Source of the DNA: Modestobacter roseus
Lineage (GTDB): Bacteria; Actinomycetota; Actinomycetes; Mycobacteriales; Geodermatophilaceae
DNA: 64,000 nt
Direction: 5' to 3'
Assembly (NCBI RefSeq): GCF_007994135.1
Contig: NZ_VLKF01000001.1
Location: forward strand, 4,216,001 to 4,280,000
The position numbers and the translations under genes are program-made. Positions 60,249-64,000 of this stretch are shown piece after piece. The notes beneath the pieces are model-generated. The model saw nothing but the letters and a program-made list of their open reading frames with translations, was not told where the DNA came from and did no database searches. Positions within the stretch are counted from its first letter, which is position 1. Every line of letters starts with the position of its first letter.

Positions 60249-63200
60249 TTGCGCACCTTCACCCTGCTCTCCACCTCCGACACCGACCTGCTGTCGGCCC
60301 GCACCAGCGACTCGGAGTGGCGGCTGGGCAACCCCTACCGCGTCGGCGACCTGGCCGAGTTCGCCGCCGGCACCGACCTGGTCGTGGTGCGCATCCTCGG
60401 TTCCCGCCGGAAGTACGAGGACATGGTCGCGCCGCTGCTGGGCCTGGGTGTGCCGGTCGTCGTGCTGGGCGGGGAGCAGCTGCCCGACGCCGAGCTGATG
60501 GGGCTCTCGACCGTGCCGATGGGCGTGGCCACCGAGGCGCACGCCTACCTGGCCCAGGGCGGCCCGGACAACATCGTGCAGCTGCACCGCTTCCTGGCCG
60601 ACACCGTGCTGCTGGACGGCGAGGGCTTCGAGGCCCCGGCCGTGGCGCCCGACTGGGGCCTGCTGGAGCGGGAGACCACCGCGACCGGCCCGCGGGTCGC
60701 CGTCCTGTACTACCGGGCCCACCACCTCGCCGGGAACACCGCGTTCGTGCACACGCTGTGCGCGGCGATCGAGGCGTGCGGCGGCGTGCCGGTGCCGATC
60801 TTCACCGCGTCGCTGCGGTCGGTGGAGCCGGCGATGCTCGACGTGCTGCGCACCGTCGACGCGATGGTGGTCACCGTGCTGGCGGCCGGCGGCTCGAAGC
60901 CCGCCACCGCGTCGGCCGGCGGGGACGACGGCGCCTGGGACGTCGGCGAGCTCGCCCGCCTCGACGTCCCGGTGATCCAGGGCCTGGTGCTCGGCACCCC
61001 GCGGGAGACCTGGGCGGCCAACGACGACGGGCTCTCCCCGCTCGACGTCGGCAACCAGGTCGCCATCCCCGAGTTCGACGGCCGGATCATCAGCGTGCCG
61101 TTCTCCTTCAAGGAGGTCGACGACGAGGGCCTGACCTCCTACGTGCCCGACCCGGAGCGGGCCGCCCGGGTGGCCGGCACCGCCGTCGCGCACGCCCGGC
61201 TCCGGCACACCGCCCCGGCCGACCGCAAGATCGTGGTGATGCTGTCGGCGTACCCGACGAAGCACTCGCGGATCGGCAACGCGGTCGGCCTGGACACCCC
61301 GGCCTCGGTGGTCCGGCTGCTGGCCGCGATGGCCGGGCAGGGCTACGACATCGGCCCGTTCGACGGCGAGGGCTCGCTGCCCGGCGTCGCGGACCTGGAC
61401 GGCGACCGGCTGGTGCACGCGCTGATCGAGGCCGGCGGCCAGGACCCGGACTGGCTGACCGCCGAGCAGCTGTCCGGCAACCCGGTGCGCATCCCGGCGG
61501 CGGAGTACCGCCGGTTCTTCGACACCCTCCCCGCCGAGCTGACCGACCGGATGGTGGAGCACTGGGGTCCGCCGCCCGGCGAGCTGTTCGTCGACCCGAC
61601 CGACGACTGCATCGTGTTCGCCGCGCTGCGCGCCGGCAACGTCGTGGTGATGGTGCAGCCGCCGCGCGGCTTCGGGGAGAACCCGATCGCGATCTACCAC
61701 GACCCGGACCTGCCGCCGTCGCACCACTACCTGGCCGCCTACCACTGGCTGCGCTCGTCGTTCGGCGCGCACGCGGTCGTGCACGTGGGCAAGCACGGCA
61801 ACCTGGAGTGGATGCCCGGCAAGACCGTCGGGCTGTCGGCGTCCTGCGCGCCGGACGCCGCGCTGGGCGACCTGCCGATGGTCTACCCGTTCCTGGTCAA
61901 CGACCCGGGCGAGGGCAGCCAGGCCAAGCGCCGCGCGCACGCGGTGCTGGTCGACCACATGGTGCCGCCGATGGCCCGCGCGGACACCTACGGCGACATC
62001 GCCCGGCTGGAGCAGCTGCTCGACGAGCACGCCAACATCGCCGCGATGGACCCGCCGAAGCTGCCCGCCGTCCGGCAGCAGATCTGGACGCTGATCCAGG
62101 CCGCGAAGCTCGACCACGACCTGGGCCTGGACGACCGGCCGCACGACGCCGAGTTCGACGAGATGATCCTGCACGTCGACGGCTGGCTGTGCGCCATCAA
62201 GGACAGCCAGATCCGCGACGGGCTGCACGTCTTCGGTTCCCCGCCGGAGGGCGACGCGCGCGTGGGCCTGGTGCTGGCGATCCTGCGGGCCCGGCAGATC
62301 TGGGGCGGTTCGGTCGCGATGCCCGGTCTGCGCGAGGCGCTCGGCCTGGTCGAGGACGGCTCGGCCGGGCTGCACGAGACCGACGAGGTCGAGGCGCGGG
62401 CGCTGGCCCTGGTCACCGCGATGGAGGCGGCCGGCTGGACCGCCGACGCCGTCGAGCCCACCGTGGCCGACGTGCTGGGCGGGCCGCACGCGGAGGTGTC
62501 CCGGGTGCTGCACTTCGCCGTCGCCGAGGTCGTGCCGCGGCTGGCGAAGACCACGGACGAGATCGACATGGCGCTGCACGCCCTGGACGGCGGGTACGTG
62601 CCCGCCGGGCCGTCGGGCTCGCCGCTGCGCGGGCTGGTCAACGTGCTGCCGACCGGGCGCAACTTCTACTCCGTCGACCCGCGGGCGGTGCCCTCCCGGC
62701 TGGCCTGGGAGACCGGGCAGGGCCTGGCCGAGTCGCTGGTCGAGCGGTACGTCGCCGAGACCGGTTCCTTCCCGGCGTCGGTCGGCCTGTCGGTGTGGGG
62801 CACCTCGGCGATGCGCACCTCCGGGGACGACGTCGCGCAGGTGCTGGCGCTGCTCGGCGTCCGGCCGGTCTGGGACGAGGCCTCCCGCCGCGTGACCAAG
62901 CTGGAGCCGATCCCGCTCGGTGAGCTGGGCCGGCCGCGGATCGACGTCACCGTGCGCATCTCCGGGTTCTTCCGGGACGCCTTCCCGCACGTGGTGACCA
63001 TGCTCGACGACGCCGTCACCCTGGCCGCGGGGCTGGACGAGACGCCGGAGCAGAACTACGTCAAGGCCCACGTGGAGGCCGACGTCGCCGAGCACGGCGA
63101 CCGCCGGCGCGCCACCACCCGGGTGTTCGGCTCCAAGCCCGGCGCCTACGGGGCCGGGCTGCTGTCGCTGATCGACAGCCGGGACTGGCGCACCGACGCC

Positions 63201-63881
63201 GACCTGGCCGAGGTCTACGCGGTGTGGGGCGGCTACGCCTACGGCCGCGACCTCGACGGGGTGCAGGCCCGCCCGGACATGGAGACCGCCTACCGGCGGA
63301 TCGCGGTGGCGGCCAAGAACATCGACACCCGCGAGCACGACATCGCCGACTCCGACGACTACTTCCAGTACCACGGCGGGATGGTCGCCACGGTGCGCGC
63401 GCTGACCGGCAGCTCCCCGAAGGCCTACATCGGCGACTCGACCCGGCCCGAGCACGTGCGCACCCGGTCGCTGGTCGAGGAGACCTCGCGGGTGTTCCGG
63501 GCCCGGGTGGTCAACCCGAAGTGGCTGGCCGCGATGCGCCGGCACGGCTACAAGGGCGCGTTCGAGATGGCCGCCACCGTCGACTACCTGTTCGGCTACG
63601 ACGCCACCACCGGCGTCGTCGCCGACTGGATGTACGAGAAGCTCGCCCAGTCCTACGTGCTCGACCCGGAGAACCGGGCGTTCATGGAGGAGTCGAACCC
63701 CTGGGCGCTGCACGGCATCGCCGAGCGGCTGCTGGAGGCGGTCGACCGGAAGATGTGGGCGGAGCCGGACCCGGCGCTGCTGGCCGAGCTGCAGCAGGCC
63801 TACCTGGACACCGAGGGCGACCTCGAGGGCGGCGAGACCCCGGCGCAGCAGCCCGGCGCCGGCGCCGGCGCCCAGGCCTGA
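60249..63881 (+). CDS. cobN: Cobaltochelatase large subunit
   Basis: 1210 residues, the family size. Motifs: VAVLYYRAHHLAGNTAFVHTLCAAI, HVGKHGNLEWMPGKTVGLS, YPFLVNDPGEGSQAKRRAHAVLVDH (in parts), RISGFFRDAFPHVVTML and YFQYHGGMVATVRAL. Binds hydrogenobyrinate a,c-diamide and inserts Co(II) with ATP-using partner subunits; here the AAA+/VWA protein at 20569 is the likely partner. TTG 60249 follows GGGAGG by seven bases and no other start fits. Controlled by its own riboswitch. Ends with an alanine/glycine-rich tail. Confidence 0.96.
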   Translation: MRTFTLLSTSDTDLLSARTSDSEWRLGNPYRVGDLAEFAAGTDLVVVRILGSRRKYEDMVAPLLGLGVPVVVLGGEQLPDAELMGLSTVPMGVATEAHAYLAQGGPDNIVQLHRFLADTVLLDGEGFEAPAVAPDWGLLERETTATGPRVAVLYYRAHHLAGNTAFVHTLCAAIEACGGVPVPIFTASLRSVEPAMLDVLRTVDAMVVTVLAAGGSKPATASAGGDDGAWDVGELARLDVPVIQGLVLGTPRETWAANDDGLSPLDVGNQVAIPEFDGRIISVPFSFKEVDDEGLTSYVPDPERAARVAGTAVAHARLRHTAPADRKIVVMLSAYPTKHSRIGNAVGLDTPASVVRLLAAMAGQGYDIGPFDGEGSLPGVADLDGDRLVHALIEAGGQDPDWLTAEQLSGNPVRIPAAEYRRFFDTLPAELTDRMVEHWGPPPGELFVDPTDDCIVFAALRAGNVVVMVQPPRGFGENPIAIYHDPDLPPSHHYLAAYHWLRSSFGAHAVVHVGKHGNLEWMPGKTVGLSASCAPDAALGDLPMVYPFLVNDPGEGSQAKRRAHAVLVDHMVPPMARADTYGDIARLEQLLDEHANIAAMDPPKLPAVRQQIWTLIQAAKLDHDLGLDDRPHDAEFDEMILHVDGWLCAIKDSQIRDGLHVFGSPPEGDARVGLVLAILRARQIWGGSVAMPGLREALGLVEDGSAGLHETDEVEARALALVTAMEAAGWTADAVEPTVADVLGGPHAEVSRVLHFAVAEVVPRLAKTTDEIDMALHALDGGYVPAGPSGSPLRGLVNVLPTGRNFYSVDPRAVPSRLAWETGQGLAESLVERYVAETGSFPASVGLSVWGTSAMRTSGDDVAQVLALLGVRPVWDEASRRVTKLEPIPLGELGRPRIDVTVRISGFFRDAFPHVVTMLDDAVTLAAGLDETPEQNYVKAHVEADVAEHGDRRRATTRVFGSKPGAYGAGLLSLIDSRDWRTDADLAEVYAVWGGYAYGRDLDGVQARPDMETAYRRIAVAAKNIDTREHDIADSDDYFQYHGGMVATVRALTGSSPKAYIGDSTRPEHVRTRSLVEETSRVFRARVVNPKWLAAMRRHGYKGAFEMAATVDYLFGYDATTGVVADWMYEKLAQSYVLDPENRAFMEESNPWALHGIAERLLEAVDRKMWAEPDPALLAELQQAYLDTEGDLEGGETPAQQPGAGAGAQA

Positions 63882-63900
63882 GCTCGCGGGCGCCGCGTTT

Positions 63901-63960
63901 CGATCAGGTTCCCTGATCGAGCGGCGTCCCCCTGCACCAATGCTGGTGCAGGGGGACGCC
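63901..63960 (+). terminator. Twin hairpins after cobN
   Basis: CGATCAGG-TTC-CCTGATCG (63901-63919) followed by a stronger hairpin with perfect 17-base arms GGCGTCCCCCTGCACCA and TGGTGCAGGGGGACGCC (63923-63960, loop ATGC). The second should end the cobN transcript. Confidence 0.85.
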
Positions 63961-64000
63961 CTCTGGTGCGGGGGGTGCCGTCGATCGGCGGCTGTCCTCG

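Noticed and set aside
60102-63713. 1203-residue minus-strand ORF antisense to cobN
   Set aside because: Histidine/arginine-rich shadow without domains; also runs over the riboswitch.

Overview
The window is a very G+C-rich stretch from a chromosome of a high-GC actinobacterium. Three things point there: GTG, TTG and apparently CTG start codons, TANNNT -10 boxes set 6-8 bases before start codons (leaderless transcripts), and gene order. The left end (crp, nth, TlpA-like lipoprotein, NUDIX hydrolase, marP, epoxide hydrolase, small membrane protein, acs) follows the order I recall for Rv3676-Rv3667 of Mycobacterium. By gene content I would guess Geodermatophilaceae or a relative, but that is inference. 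I see no rRNA, tRNA, CRISPR array, transposase or prophage.

Layout. 0-9 kb: the crp-to-acs housekeeping block plus a FhuF-like protein. 9-13 kb: a serine hydrolase, an ABC-2 exporter with an XRE regulator, and a DHFR-like reductase. 13.2-22.8 kb: a nine-gene minus-strand cobalamin operon. It opens with a B12 riboswitch and reads chelatase AAA+/VWA subunit, cobO, cobB, cbiM, cbiN, cbiQ, cbiO, a CobE-CobC fusion and cobA/cysG. 22.9-28.2 kb: small regulators, membrane proteins and enzymes. 28.3-38.7 kb: a second, dispersed cobalamin region (cobQ, cobD, def-cobL-cobM, cbiD, cobK) with a MocR regulator and an ANTAR protein between. 38.7-50 kb: accessory and housekeeping genes, including a TetR/monooxygenase pair and two tandem dynamin-like GTPases. 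50-53.3 kb: cobG-cobH-cobIJ. 53.4-60 kb: DUF4383, TPR, AGCS symporter, UspA, FKBP lipoprotein, VanZ-like, and an iron-regulated siderophore-interacting protein with an exporter/importer-type MFS. 60.1-63.9 kb: a second B12 riboswitch and cobN.

Together the cobalamin genes supply cobalt uptake (CbiMNQO), precorrin-2 entry, nearly all corrin-ring steps, cobalt insertion (CobN plus a chelatase AAA+/VWA partner), a,c-diamidation, adenosylation, cobyric acid formation and aminopropanol attachment. The pathway looks mixed: CobG and CobN of the aerobic route sit beside CbiD of the anaerobic route, and I find no cobF. Nucleotide-loop genes (cobU, cobS, cobT) are outside the window.

The most unusual signal is a family of 24-bp palindromic units, 15 copies in five tandem clusters. 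Four clusters lie in or between cobalamin genes (cbiM tail, chelatase linker, cobL-cobM junction, CobI-CobJ fusion linker) and one between converging genes at 48.1 kb. The unit is a multiple of three and open in every frame, so it sits in genes as 8-residue peptide repeats. At the cobL-cobM junction it forms a 33-codon relay ORF joined to both neighbours by ATGA overlaps.
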